The notes beneath the pieces are model-generated. The model saw only the letters and a program-made list of their open reading frames with translations, searched no databases and was not told where the DNA came from. A stretch of 63,536 nucleotides of DNA from JBKQHQ01 sp052148715 (GTDB lineage: Bacteria > Pseudomonadota > Alphaproteobacteria > Rhizobiales > Xanthobacteraceae): positions 1 through 63,536 of the forward strand of contig JBKQHQ010000213.1 in the NCBI GenBank assembly GCA_052148715.1. Direction: 5' to 3'. Positions 51,767-60,677 of this stretch are shown here, in pieces. Made by a program: the position numbers and the translations under genes. How positions within the stretch are numbered: position 1 is the first letter of the stretch; each line of letters opens with the position of its first letter.

Positions 51767-52369
51767 TCAGCCGCGGGGCGAGATGGCGCGGAGCAGGAAG
51801 CGGATGGTCTTGTGGGCCTCGGCCTCGACGTCCTGCCCCTCCTCGAGGCATTCGCCGATGAGGACCGGATGCGTGAAGCACACCAGCGACCGCATGATCA
51901 GCTCGGCGGTGTCCCGCGGGTCGACCGGATCGAACTCCCCGGCCTCGATCCCGTCGCGCAGAATCAGCTCGGTCACCGTGCGCACCACGTCTTTGTGCGC
52001 GTGGATGGTGTCCCAGTTCTGCTCGATCGCGACCATGACGATGTCGAGAACCCGCTGATCGGACAGGAAATTTCGCTTATGGTAGGCAAGGATCTCGAGG
52101 AACAGGCGCTCCAGGCGCGTGGCCGCCGGAGCGCGCGAGCGCGCAACCGACCAGGCCTCGTCCTCGATGATGCCGAGGTGGCGCCGACAGATCGCTTCGA
52201 CGATGGCGTTCTTGGAGGCGAAGAAGCGGTACACGTTCGCCGGCGACATCGAGAGCTCGGCCGCGATATCGGCGACCGCGGTCTTGGCAAAGCCCAGCCG
52301 CCGAAACAACGTGTCGGCCGTCTCGATGATGCGGGCCCTGGTATCGTCTGGCTTGGCTTGCACGTTCAT
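51767..52369 (-). CDS. TetR-family repressor of the RND efflux genes
   Basis: A 200-residue regulator. The N-terminal HTH reads ARIIETADTLFRRLGFAKTA, VADIAAELSMSPANVYRFFA, a textbook TetR signature. The C-terminal ligand domain begins near residue 70. From ATG 52369; the frame extends upstream without similarity. It lies 94 bp above the MFP gene on the same strand, and matching 22-bp palindromes stand before both, so it probably represses itself and the pump. Confidence 0.92.
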   Translation of the reverse strand: MNVQAKPDDTRARIIETADTLFRRLGFAKTAVADIAAELSMSPANVYRFFASKNAIVEAICRRHLGIIEDEAWSVARSRAPAATRLERLFLEILAYHKRNFLSDQRVLDIVMVAIEQNWDTIHAHKDVVRTVTELILRDGIEAGEFDPVDPRDTAELIMRSLVCFTHPVLIGECLEEGQDVEAEAHKTIRFLLRAISPRG

Positions 52370-52421
52370 GGAGCGCTCCCGACCCTTGGGTATGCCCCTG
52401 GGCGATCGCTTTCGTGACGAC

Positions 52422-52443
52422 TGACGATTTTTATAATTCGTCA
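52422..52443. promoter_or_regulatory. Operator-like inverted repeat before the tetR gene
   Basis: TGACGA-TTTTTATAAT-TCGTCA, 22 bp with 6-bp arms, lies 53 bases upstream of the TetR start. It shares arms, length and the left-hand GACTGACGATTTT with the site at 51704-51725, and both have an extra TGACGA just outside the palindrome. Confidence 0.65.
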
Positions 52444-52562
52444 CTTTCGATCCGTCAACCCCGTGCGCCTCATGCCGGTTTCATCCGTACCCTATTCTTT
52501 AGTCGAAGCGCCAGGATCTTCGGGGGCGCGGTTGGGTCGCCGGATCGCGGGCGGGCAATTAG

Positions 52563-53150
52563 TCAGCCGATCTCGCCAAGTCGGATCGCGAGGCCGGGCA
52601 GCGCCGTGGTGCTGAGCGCGTCGTCCGGGCCGCGTCTGACGACCGATGACCATCCGTCGCCGCTCGGGCCGGTATGCACGAAGGTGGTGAGCTCGTTGGC
52701 GTCGACCACCCAAGACTCTCGGACACGGTGCCGCGCATAAAGCCGCGCCTTGAGATCCTTGTCATAGGCTAGGCTCGACGCCGCGACCTCGATGACGAGA
52801 TGGGCTTCGCCGGGATCGAGCCTCGCGAACCCCGCCGTCGCTTTCTTGAATAGCTCCTTGGGAAAAACGGCGATATCCGGCTCAAGCATGATCATATCGG
52901 TCAGCCGTAGTGTTGCCTCGACGCCGAGCGTCAGGTGGTCCGGCAAGGCGCGAGCGACTGCGATAATCAGGGCTGATTTGATCCGCTCATGCGCAATCCC
53001 CTTGGCCGCCATCATCACGATTTCCCCCTCGATCAGCTCGAACTTCTCGTCCTCGCCGATGATGCCGGCTTCGATCATGCGACTGATGTCCTCGACGGTG
53101 AACGCGCGGCGCGGGAAACCTTCGGCGGCTGTAGTAACGGCTACGTTCAT
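52563..53150 (-). CDS. Uma2-family (DUF820) endonuclease-like protein
   Basis: A 195-residue PD-(D/E)xK-fold protein. It shows FTVEDISRMIEAGIIGEDEK, FELIEGEIVMMAAKGIAHER, LEPDIAVFPK (Asp of the active site) and EAHLVIEVAASSLAYDKDLK (E-x-K). The family is abundant in cyanobacteria and other bacteria; its function is unproven. The start at 53150 removes an antisense extension of more than 290 codons that overlaps the creatininase gene in another frame. Confidence 0.87.
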   Translation of the reverse strand: MNVAVTTAAEGFPRRAFTVEDISRMIEAGIIGEDEKFELIEGEIVMMAAKGIAHERIKSALIIAVARALPDHLTLGVEATLRLTDMIMLEPDIAVFPKELFKKATAGFARLDPGEAHLVIEVAASSLAYDKDLKARLYARHRVRESWVVDANELTTFVHTGPSGDGWSSVVRRGPDDALSTTALPGLAIRLGEIG

Positions 53151-53200
53151 GGGCGATACCTTCGTGATAATTGAAATATAACACATCCGCGCCGTTTTCT

Positions 53201-54025
53201 TTAGTCGGCGGAGCGCCCCAGCGTCTCGAGCGGAAACGCCGCCACCTCCCGGATGAGCTGCACCAAGGCGCGAGCGGCCCGCTCCACGAGCTCGGCACCG
53301 CGCGCCGCGTCGGCGGCGGCGGCGTTGCCGCAGGCGCCGCTCGGATGCAGGTCTTGCGCCTGCCAGCCGAAGCCGACCGCGCCCTCCGGCCTCAGCAGCA
53401 TGTTTGCCGCCGCCATGTCGACCGAGCGAGGCACGAAATTGTCCGCGCGCCCGCGGTCGACGAACTCGGGATGCAGGTGCAGCATCATGCTGGTCTCGAT
53501 CTCGCCGCCGTGAATTCCGTGCCTGCGCTCGGCCGCGCTGAACAGGTCGCTCTGCTCGATCGATCCGGACCATGAGCAATACGCGGCGAGCATGCCGAGC
53601 TCGACCCGCAGCTGGCGGCACACGATCTGCATCACTTGCGGCTGTCCGCCATGCGAGTTGAAGTAGAGGATTCTCCGCCCGCCGGAACGGTGCACACTCA
53701 AGCCGATCTCGAACCACAGCCGCGCCAGTGTTTCGTGCGACAGGCTCAGTGTTCCGGGAAAGCCCTCGTGCTCGCTCGAGAGGCCGACCGGCTGCGGCGG
53801 CAGCACGAGCACGGCTAGCTCCGCCGGCAGCAGCGGCAGCGCGCGTTCGATGATGCCGGCGTTGATGGCCGCATCGACCCGCACGGGTAGATGCGGCCCG
53901 TGCTGCTCGACGGCGGCGACCGGCTGAATGGCTACGACCCGCTCCCAATCGAGTGACGCGAACTCCCGGGTCGAGAGGTCCCACCACCAGCGTGAGGAGG
54001 GGGTCAGGTGCAGGCTTTCGACCAA
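53201..54025 (-). CDS. Creatininase-family amidohydrolase
   Basis: A 274-residue protein with the creatininase metal motifs EQHGPHLPVRVDAAI (Glu, His and Asp ligands), ILYFNSHGGQPQVMQ and HGGEIETSMML with the Glu ligand. Relatives hydrolyse creatinine, N-formyl amides or mycofactocin precursors. It is divergent from the URC-like cluster across 226 bp, so it might process an amide intermediate of pyrimidine breakdown, but this is inference. Confidence 0.87.
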   Translation of the reverse strand: MVESLHLTPSSRWWWDLSTREFASLDWERVVAIQPVAAVEQHGPHLPVRVDAAINAGIIERALPLLPAELAVLVLPPQPVGLSSEHEGFPGTLSLSHETLARLWFEIGLSVHRSGGRRILYFNSHGGQPQVMQIVCRQLRVELGMLAAYCSWSGSIEQSDLFSAAERRHGIHGGEIETSMMLHLHPEFVDRGRADNFVPRSVDMAAANMLLRPEGAVGFGWQAQDLHPSGACGNAAAADAARGAELVERAARALVQLIREVAAFPLETLGRSAD

Positions 54026-54251
54026 AAGGCATCTCCCGAAGCGAACCCGTACAACTACCGGTAATATTGCCCGGACAAAAGCGCTGGCCCGGCGGGCCGA
54101 AACATACTATATTATAACCGCTCGCGCGCTCCGAGGATCGAAGACCAAGGTAGAGTCTAGGTCTCTGGGCGCGCGTGTTGCTTTTCCGCCTTTAAGTTCC
54201 GACGGCCCGTCTGATTGGCGGGCTATTGGCGTTTTGGGAATTCTTGAAGCT

Positions 54252-55505
54252 ATGCGCTCGAATCGAAACGATCACATCCGCCTGACTTCGCATCCGGATC
54301 CGAATGTCAAGCAGCGTTTTCCCATTCACTGGGGGGCGTCGACCGCCCGCGAGCGCGGGCCGATCATCGGCACGGTGTCGCGGCCGCAAGACCGCAACGT
54401 CATCGGCAGCCACGGCGGCTCCTATGCGGTCTACCGGGCGCTCGCGGTCTCGGCGGGCGCGCTCGATCCGATCCGCCGCCCGGACCTGACCAACACCCAT
54501 CCGGCCGCCACCATCGGTCCGTTTCCGCAATGGTCGGAGCCGCGCCGCATCGTCTCGCTCGACCCCTGGGGGCATCTGGTCGCGGAAAACTTTGGGCCGG
54601 AGATCGCCGAAGGCATCGACGTGCGTCCGAGCATCGCGGTCACCCGCGCGAGGCTCGATCTGCCGGAGATGCGCGACGCGCTCGCCGCCAAGCGCCTGCG
54701 CGCCGACGGCACAGTCATGAACGCCAGCGGCAGCATATCGGTGGTCAAGGTCGCCATCGATCCGGTCTGGTATCTGCCGGGCATTGCCGAGCGCTTCGGC
54801 ACGACGGAGCAGAGCCTGCGCCGCAGCCTGTTCGAGCAAACCGCGGGCATGTTTCCCGAATTGGTGACCCGCCCGGACCTGCAAGTCTTTCTGCCGCCGG
54901 TCGGCGGCATGACCATCTATCTGTTCGGCGCAGTCGAGAAGCTCGCCGATCCGCGGACGCTGATCACCTGCCGGGTGCACGACGAGTGCAACGGCTCTGA
55001 CGTTTTTGGTTCCGACATCTGCACCTGCCGACCCTATCTGATCCACGGCATCGAGGAATGCGCGCGCACGGCGCAGGGCGGCGGCCTAGGCCTGATCGTC
55101 TACAACCGCAAGGAAGGCCGCGCGCTCGGCGAGGTGACCAAATTCCTGGTCTACAACGCGCGCAAGCGCCAGGAAGGCGGCGACGCGGCCAGCGCCTATT
55201 TCGAGCGCACCGAATGCGTCGCCGGCGTGCAGGACGCCCGCTTTCAGCAGCTCATGCCCGATGTCATTCACTGGCTTGGCCTGCGGCGCATCGACCGCTT
55301 CGTCTCCATGAGCGACATGAAGCACGACGCACTGATCGACCAGGGCATTGAGATCAGGGAGCGCGTTCCGATCCCGGATGCCTTGATACCGGCGGACGCG
55401 CATGTGGAGATCGCGGCCAAGAAGGCGGCGGGCTATTTTACGCCGCAGCCGCCCGCGCCCGAGGATTTGCAACGGTCGGTCGGGCGGCCCCTCGACAAAT
55501 CGTGA
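54252..55505 (+). CDS. GTP cyclohydrolase II homologue of the URC (uracil catabolism) type
   Basis: A 417-residue protein longer than RibA (about 200). The C-terminal half is the GCHII domain with zinc ligands Cys246, Cys257 and Cys259 (VHDECNGSDVFGSDICTC) and YNRKEGRALGEVTKF, matching the RibA RQEGRGIG loop. The N-terminal half is the extension found in fungal Urc1p and bacterial relatives. Followed 7 bp later by DUF1688 and then a uracil phosphoribosyltransferase gene, which is the URC set described in yeast. Hence a role in opening the uracil ring rather than riboflavin synthesis is inferred. Start at 54252 by homology length; the frame is open further upstream. Confidence 0.85.
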   Translation: MRSNRNDHIRLTSHPDPNVKQRFPIHWGASTARERGPIIGTVSRPQDRNVIGSHGGSYAVYRALAVSAGALDPIRRPDLTNTHPAATIGPFPQWSEPRRIVSLDPWGHLVAENFGPEIAEGIDVRPSIAVTRARLDLPEMRDALAAKRLRADGTVMNASGSISVVKVAIDPVWYLPGIAERFGTTEQSLRRSLFEQTAGMFPELVTRPDLQVFLPPVGGMTIYLFGAVEKLADPRTLITCRVHDECNGSDVFGSDICTCRPYLIHGIEECARTAQGGGLGLIVYNRKEGRALGEVTKFLVYNARKRQEGGDAASAYFERTECVAGVQDARFQQLMPDVIHWLGLRRIDRFVSMSDMKHDALIDQGIEIRERVPIPDALIPADAHVEIAAKKAAGYFTPQPPAPEDLQRSVGRPLDKS

Positions 55506-55512
55506 TGCCGCA

Positions 55513-56763
55513 ATGCGGGCTCCATCGGTCGATGCGGTGACGCAAGCGGCGCTGTCGCTCCTGAGCGCCGAGGCCGTGCGCAGCCGCGCCCACCGCCTGC
55601 TCGCGCTCGGGATCAAGGACGAGCTGCCGCACTTTCACGTCCGTCTCGATCGTCTCGACGCCACCGTCGATCTCGTGCTCGCCGTCACCCGACGCGCTTA
55701 CCCGTCCCTCGACGTGCCGTTCCATTCCCGCTGGCGTCATTTCGTCACCGATGGCGGCGACCGCTGGGCCGCGCTCGACGCATCGACCCCCTGGCCGGAT
55801 CGCGCGGCGCGCGCGCGAGCGGCGTTCGACCTCGCCATCGTCAGCGTGTTGCTCGATGCCGGCGCCGGTCCCGAATGGAGCTACACCGTTCCCCACACCG
55901 GCGCGCGCGTCGGGCGATCCGAAGGGCTCGCGCTTGCGAGTTTTGATATGTTTGTCAGCGGTGCCTTTTCGGCCCGCCCTGAGGAGCCTTTGCGTGCCGA
56001 CGCGGACGCGCTGCAGCGATTGACCGGCGCGGCGCTGGCAGCAGGGTTTCAGATATCGGCTGCCAACCCCTTGGTCGGCACCGAGGGGCGCGCCGATTTG
56101 CTCCGCCGCCTCGGCGCCGTCGTCGCCGCTGCACCGGAAATTTTTGGCAGCGCCGATGCTCCGCGTCCGGGTGGTTTGTTTGATCATCTCGTGCGACATG
56201 CCGTCGATGGTCGCATCGCCGCGGCGACCATCCTTGCGGCCGTGCTGCGGCATCTCGGTCCGATCTGGCCTTCGCGCCTGATACTTGGCGGCATCCCGCT
56301 TGGGGATTGTTGGCGCCATCCCGCGCTGACGAGCGCGGACGCGACCAGCGGCCTGATGCCGCTGCATAAGTTGTCGCAGTGGCTCACCTATTCGCTGATC
56401 GAGCCGCTGCAGGCGGCGGGGCTGACGGTCTTCGACATCGACGGCCTGACCGGGCTCGCCGAATACCGCAACGGCGGACTTTTCATCGACATGGGCGTCC
56501 TCGAGTTGCGTGATCCGCAAGAGGCCTCGCGCGCGCACGATGTGTCGAGCGTGCTCGTGGTCGAATGGCGGGCGCTGACGGTTGCGCTCCTCGACCGGCT
56601 GGCGCAGGTTTTGCGCCAGCGCATCCATCTCGACGCGGTCTCGCTTCCGCTCGCGAAAATTCTGCAGGGGGGCACTTGGGCTGCCGGCCGCAAAGTCGCG
56701 CGTGAACGGCGCGCCGACGGCTCGCCGCCGCTCTTCGTCGTCAGCGACGGAACGGTCTTCTGA
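55513..56763 (+). CDS. DUF1688 (Urc4-like) protein
   Basis: A 416-residue protein of the DUF1688 family: SLLSAEAVRSRAHRLLALG, LPHFHVRLDRLDATVDLVLA, PFHSRWRHFVTDGGDRW, LHKLSQWLTYSLIEPLQAAG and LTGLAEYRNGGLFIDMGVL are typical. Fungal Urc4p belongs to this family and is needed for uracil use as nitrogen source. Its reaction is not settled. It is the middle gene of the three-gene set, 13 bp before the phosphoribosyltransferase. Confidence 0.85.
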   Translation: MRAPSVDAVTQAALSLLSAEAVRSRAHRLLALGIKDELPHFHVRLDRLDATVDLVLAVTRRAYPSLDVPFHSRWRHFVTDGGDRWAALDASTPWPDRAARARAAFDLAIVSVLLDAGAGPEWSYTVPHTGARVGRSEGLALASFDMFVSGAFSARPEEPLRADADALQRLTGAALAAGFQISAANPLVGTEGRADLLRRLGAVVAAAPEIFGSADAPRPGGLFDHLVRHAVDGRIAAATILAAVLRHLGPIWPSRLILGGIPLGDCWRHPALTSADATSGLMPLHKLSQWLTYSLIEPLQAAGLTVFDIDGLTGLAEYRNGGLFIDMGVLELRDPQEASRAHDVSSVLVVEWRALTVALLDRLAQVLRQRIHLDAVSLPLAKILQGGTWAAGRKVARERRADGSPPLFVVSDGTVF

Positions 56764-56776
56764 AAGGCAAGAAATC

Positions 56777-57406
56777 ATGGAAGGGGTCACGATCGTTACG
56801 CATCCGCTGGTGCAGCACAAGCTGACCCTGATGCGCGAGAAGGAGCGCTCGACCAAGTCGTTTCGCGAGCTGATCAGCGAGATCGGCGCGCTCTTGTGCT
56901 ACGAGGTGACGCGCGACCTGCCGCTGACCGACGTGGCGATCGAGACGCCGCTCGCGCGCATGATGTCGCCGCAGCTCTCCGGCAAGAAGCTCGTCTTCGC
57001 CCCCATCCTGCGCGCCGGCACCACCTTCGTCGAGGGGATGCTGAAGCTCGTTCCCGCCGCCCGCGTGGCGCATATCGGCATGTATCGCAACCCTGAAACG
57101 TTCGTCGCGGTCGAGTATTTCTTCAAGGCGCCGTCCGACCTCGACCAGCGCCTGGTGATCGTGGTGGCGCCGATCCTGGCCACGGCCAATACGGCGGTCG
57201 CCGCCATTGACCGACTCAAGGAGCGCGGCGCCAAGGAAATCCGCTTCGTCTGTCTGATCGCGGCGCCGGAGGGCGTCGAGCGTCTGCGCGGCAGCCATCC
57301 GGACGTGCGCATGTGGACCGCAGCGATCGACGACCATCTCAACGAGCACGCCTATATCGTGCCGGGCCTGGGGGATGCAGGGGACCGGGCGTACGGGACG
57401 AAGTAA
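56777..57406 (+). CDS. Divergent uracil phosphoribosyltransferase (Urc6-like)
   Basis: A 209-residue UPRT. Conserved parts are VTHPLVQHKLTLMREKERST, the FRELISEIGALLCYEVTRDL region, RAG at 79-81 and the uracil-binding end PGLGDAGDRAYGTK. The PRPP loop, normally VDPMLATGGS, reads VAPILATANTA (130-140), losing the conserved Asp and the Gly pair. The RAGLGM segment reads RAGTTF. PRPP binding may therefore be altered. The place in a URC cluster suggests making UMP as the pathway's first step, or a changed function. Start at 56777. Confidence 0.85.
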   Translation: MEGVTIVTHPLVQHKLTLMREKERSTKSFRELISEIGALLCYEVTRDLPLTDVAIETPLARMMSPQLSGKKLVFAPILRAGTTFVEGMLKLVPAARVAHIGMYRNPETFVAVEYFFKAPSDLDQRLVIVVAPILATANTAVAAIDRLKERGAKEIRFVCLIAAPEGVERLRGSHPDVRMWTAAIDDHLNEHAYIVPGLGDAGDRAYGTK

Positions 57407-57553
57407 TTGTTTGCGTCGCGATGGAAAACCGGTGGCCGAGCGCGGCGCGGCTTTCTTGTGCTGGCACCCTGGTATTGCGTTCGGGCCGCCACCGTCCCCG
57501 CCGACATTCCGCGGTTGCTCGGCGAGGGCGCTCCGATGTGGTAGTGTTCATTT

Positions 57554-57751
57554 ATGCGGAAGCGGACGAAACGAGTCAGCAAAGCGAAGGGCTTGACGTT
57601 GGGCTTGGCCGGGTTCGCCCAGATCAGCGCCGTCGAGGGCATCAAGCTGCGCGCCTCGTCGAAGAAGACGTTCGCCGACTTCGATCGCAAGGGATTGAGT
57701 CCCGCCGAGCGGCGCCGTGCCATCTTCGAGAAGCACGCCAAGAAGGTCTGA
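57554..57751 (+). CDS. Small antitoxin-like protein of a Fic toxin pair
   Basis: A 65-residue basic protein with SKAKGLTLGLAGFAQISAVE, GIKL, and KGLSPAERRRAIFEKHAKKV. The SAVEG helix resembles the inhibitory helix of Fic antitoxins (consensus S/T-x3-E-G/N), although here the residue four before Glu is Ile, not Ser or Thr. It directly precedes a broken fic gene by 8 bp, which supports the assignment. If fic is truly dead this is an orphan antitoxin. Confidence 0.65.
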   Translation: MRKRTKRVSKAKGLTLGLAGFAQISAVEGIKLRASSKKTFADFDRKGLSPAERRRAIFEKHAKKV

Positions 57752-57759
57752 CGAGCGCG

Positions 57760-58328
57760 GTGTACGATGCGGTTGCCGACCCCTATTGCTACCGGGCACC
57801 ACGGTCCTCAAGAATCGCGCGGGCCTGCATACCCAAGCGGCATTGGATTTCTTCGAGGAGGAAGCTACCGCCCAGCGGTTCGCCGAACCGCTGCCGGCTG
57901 GCGGCCTGAGCGTCCGGCATTATTGCGCCATTCATCGGCACCTTTCCAGGACGTATACCAGTGGGCCGGGAAGTTCCGCACCGTGCGGATTGCCAAGGGC
58001 GGGAACGCCTTCTGCTACCCCGAGCACATCCGCCGCGAAATGCAACGGCTGTTCGCGTCCGTGGCCGATGACGAGTACCTGACCGGCCTTGACGCTCCGT
58101 CGTTTGCCCGGAAGGCCGCACATTTCCTTGCGGAGCTCAATGCCATCCACCCTTTCCCGGGAAGGGAACGGCCGGACGCAATTGTCGTTTCTCACCATTA
58201 TTGCCGACCGGGCCGCGCATCCTCTCGTTCTAAGGCGCATCGTGCCGGATGCCATGCTCAAGGCGACGATCGCCAGCTTTGCCGGAAACGAAAAGCCGCT
58301 CGCGGACCTGATCCGCAAGCTTATCTAG
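57760..58328 (+). pseudogene. Fic-domain protein gene with three single-base indels
   Basis: Joining frames gives 189 residues, a normal Fic toxin: VYDAVADPYCY, then PGTTVLKNRAGLHTQAALDF, CAIHRHLFQDVYQWAGKFRT, AHFLAELNAIHPF, EGNGRTQLSFLTIIA, ending DLIRKLI. Shifts lie near 57792 (one C missing), near 57943 (one base missing) and near 58165 (one C extra in tttcccggg, inside the catalytic HPFxEGNGR motif). Fic enzymes transfer AMP to targets via the motif His. As the sequence stands, it is inactive. The indels at C/G runs could also be sequencing errors. Confidence 0.8.
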
Positions 58329-58579
58329 GTCGACTTTTTTTCCCACGGGGCCAGCTCTCCTCGCGCAGGTCAAACGGGCTGGACGTCAAGCTGAAGTAGA
58401 CGGGTGCCGACGACCCGTCCAATGCGGGCCAGGGCTTCTCCCATAATGCTGTACGTCAATTGATATTGTGGTATAGCTTCCCGGGAGGGGAGGCGGCGCT
58501 CTTGCGCGATCGGGCATGCGGCCGCGCGCGGGGGAGGCCGTACCGACGCGACCGATTTGGAAACTTGGGACCTGAAAGC

Positions 58580-60379
58580 ATGGCGCGGATGAAGGGTGCC
58601 GACCTGATCACGGAGCATCTGATCAGGAACAAGATCCCCTACGTTTTTGGTATTTGCGGGCACGGCAATGTAGGCATGCTCGATTCGCTCTATCAGGCGC
58701 GCGACAAGATCAAGCTCGTCTCGCCGCGCCATGAGCAGGTCGCCGCGCACATGGCCGACGCTTATTTCCGCGTCCGCCATGAGGCGGTGGCGACGCTGAC
58801 CTCGTGCGGTCCCGGCTCCGCCAATATCGTGATGGCCCTCGCGGTCGCCTTGTCCGACTCCTCGGCGCTGCTCGCGATCACCGCCAACGTGCCGACCCAG
58901 CAGTTCAACCGCAGCCCGTTCCAAGAGATCAACCGCCACTATCAGGCGGATTTCGTCAATGTGATCCGTCCGGTGGTGAAGCGCAGCTTCCAGCCGACGC
59001 GGGTCGACATGCTGCCGCTGGCGTTGCGCCAGGCGACGACCACGATGCTGTCGGGCCGTCCCGGTCCGGTCAACGTCGATGTCCCGTTCAACGTCTTTCA
59101 GGAGGAAGACGACGTCGAGATTCCGCCGGCCTCGCCGCGGCTTGGTGCGCAACGCAGCGGCGCCTCGCCCGACGAGATTGCCGCCGCGCTCGATCTCATT
59201 CTCGCGGCCAAGCGTCCGACCCTGTTCGTCGGCCACGGCGTCACGCTGTCGGAGGCCAGCGCCGAGCTGACCGCGCTCGCGCGCAAGCTCGGCATTCCGG
59301 TGATCTCCTCGCCGAACGGGTTTGGCTGCATCGACATGACCGATCCGCTCTCGCTCGGCTTCATCGGCCGCAACGGCGCGTTCCCGGCCAACCAGGCCGG
59401 CCGCCACGCCGACGTGGTGATCGCGGTCGGCGCACGCTTCGATGATCGCTCGGCCTCGTCATGGCTGCCCGGCTATTCGTGGAATTTTCCGCATACGAAG
59501 CTCATTCACGTCGATGTCGATCCGGAGGAGCTCGGCCGCAACTATCCGCCGGACATCGGCATCCTCGCGGACGCGCGCACCTTCTTGCGCCAGCTCTTGG
59601 CCGAGCTCGAGCGCCGCAAGCCGCGCGCCGACGGCGCCGTGAAAGCCTGGCACGCCGAGATCAAAGGCTGGCAGCAGGAGTGGGAGACCTTTACACGGCC
59701 GAGCTTCGACATCCACGCGACGCCGATCCGGCCGGAGCGCATCGTCGCCGATTGCCAGGCGGTGTTGCCGGGCGAGGCGATCCTCGCCTGCGACGTCGGC
59801 GTCAATCACAATTGGTACATGCAGTTCTGGAAGTCGCGCCGTCCGCAGACGATGCTCAACTCGTGGGGCTTTTCCGGCATGGGCTTTGGCGCCGCCGGCG
59901 CGCTCGGCGCCAAGCTCGCCGCGCCCGATCGCCCGGTCGTCGCGATCGCCGGCGACGGCTGCTTCACCATGGTGCCGCACGTGCTGTGCACCGCGGTTGA
60001 GTACCACATCCCCGTGGTGTGGGTGATCTGGAACAATTTTGCCTGGGCCTCGATCCGCGACATCCAGTACGGCATGTTCGGCGGGCGCGAGCTCGGCACC
60101 GCCTTCTATCAGGGCGCCAACAACACGCCCTACAATCCGGACTTCGCCGCCTGGGCGCGCGCGAGCGGCGTTGACGGCATCGCGGTGACCAAGTCGCAGG
60201 ACTTTCGCGGCGCGCTCGAGCACGCGGTCAAGGCCAACAAGCCGTTCCTGCTCGACGTGCATGTCGACGCGAATGTGCGCCCGCCCGCGACCGGTGCCTG
60301 GCAGCTGCCGCCGACGCCCTACAACGAGCCGGTGTTCGGCAAGCGCTGGGTGCCGGGCGATCCGGTGCCGGCGAAATAA
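58580..60379 (+). CDS. Thiamine-diphosphate-dependent enzyme (acetolactate-synthase-like family)
   Basis: A 599-residue ThDP enzyme with the three-domain order of the family. The N-terminal PYR domain includes the activating-Glu segment SPRHEQVAAHMADAY and TSCGPGSANIVMAL. The middle domain is PTLFVGHGVTLSEASAEL, then IAVGARFDDRSAS. The C-terminal PP domain has AGDGCFTMVPHVL and NNFAWASI (GDG...N). It acts on a 2-oxo-acid or a similar donor; substrate is unknown, but glyoxylate carboligase, oxalyl-CoA decarboxylase or sulfoacetaldehyde enzymes are relatives. Start ATG 58580; a TTG at 58460 is in frame. A cupin and an IclR gene follow. Confidence 0.85.
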   Translation: MARMKGADLITEHLIRNKIPYVFGICGHGNVGMLDSLYQARDKIKLVSPRHEQVAAHMADAYFRVRHEAVATLTSCGPGSANIVMALAVALSDSSALLAITANVPTQQFNRSPFQEINRHYQADFVNVIRPVVKRSFQPTRVDMLPLALRQATTTMLSGRPGPVNVDVPFNVFQEEDDVEIPPASPRLGAQRSGASPDEIAAALDLILAAKRPTLFVGHGVTLSEASAELTALARKLGIPVISSPNGFGCIDMTDPLSLGFIGRNGAFPANQAGRHADVVIAVGARFDDRSASSWLPGYSWNFPHTKLIHVDVDPEELGRNYPPDIGILADARTFLRQLLAELERRKPRADGAVKAWHAEIKGWQQEWETFTRPSFDIHATPIRPERIVADCQAVLPGEAILACDVGVNHNWYMQFWKSRRPQTMLNSWGFSGMGFGAAGALGAKLAAPDRPVVAIAGDGCFTMVPHVLCTAVEYHIPVVWVIWNNFAWASIRDIQYGMFGGRELGTAFYQGANNTPYNPDFAAWARASGVDGIAVTKSQDFRGALEHAVKANKPFLLDVHVDANVRPPATGAWQLPPTPYNEPVFGKRWVPGDPVPAK

Positions 60380-60387
60380 CCTCGCTG

Positions 60388-60610
60388 TCTTCACCTCCCC
60401 CCTCGCGGGGGAGGTCGATTGCAGCGCAGTTGCGCTGCGATCGGGAGGGGGCCTCTTCGCATAAACTTCGCGTGTTCAGTTTTCAGCCTTGAGAGTTATC
60501 GACTTGAGATGGCGCGGACAAAAAAGATTCATTCGAAGCGACCCCCTCTCTCCCGCCTCGCCGCTGCGCGGCGAGGCGGCCTCCCCCGCGAGGGGGGTGG
60601 TGAAGAAGGG
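60388..60610. repeat. Two REP-like palindromic elements
   Basis: The intergenic space between the ThDP and cupin genes holds two hairpin-rich elements. At 60395-60460, CCCCCTCGCGGGGGAGGTCG is followed by the GCAGCGCAGTTGCGCTGC palindrome. At about 60541-60606, CTCGCCGCTGCGCGGCGAGG and CCTCCCCCGCGAGGGGGG occur. The outer parts of the two are inverted relative to each other. The first element shares its core with 35258-35311. No gene is supportable in this stretch. Confidence 0.65.
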
Positions 60611-60677
60611 GCGCGCGCGATCGCCTGGCGACGCTAGGCGCGCCGGGCACGGCTAAGCAAACATGGGAGACGACGGC

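Noticed and set aside
52563..54032. A 489-codon frame that includes the Uma2 gene with a long N-terminal extension
   Set aside because: The extension overlaps the creatininase gene in another frame, is Arg/Ala-rich and lacks family similarity; the Uma2 protein starts at 53150.
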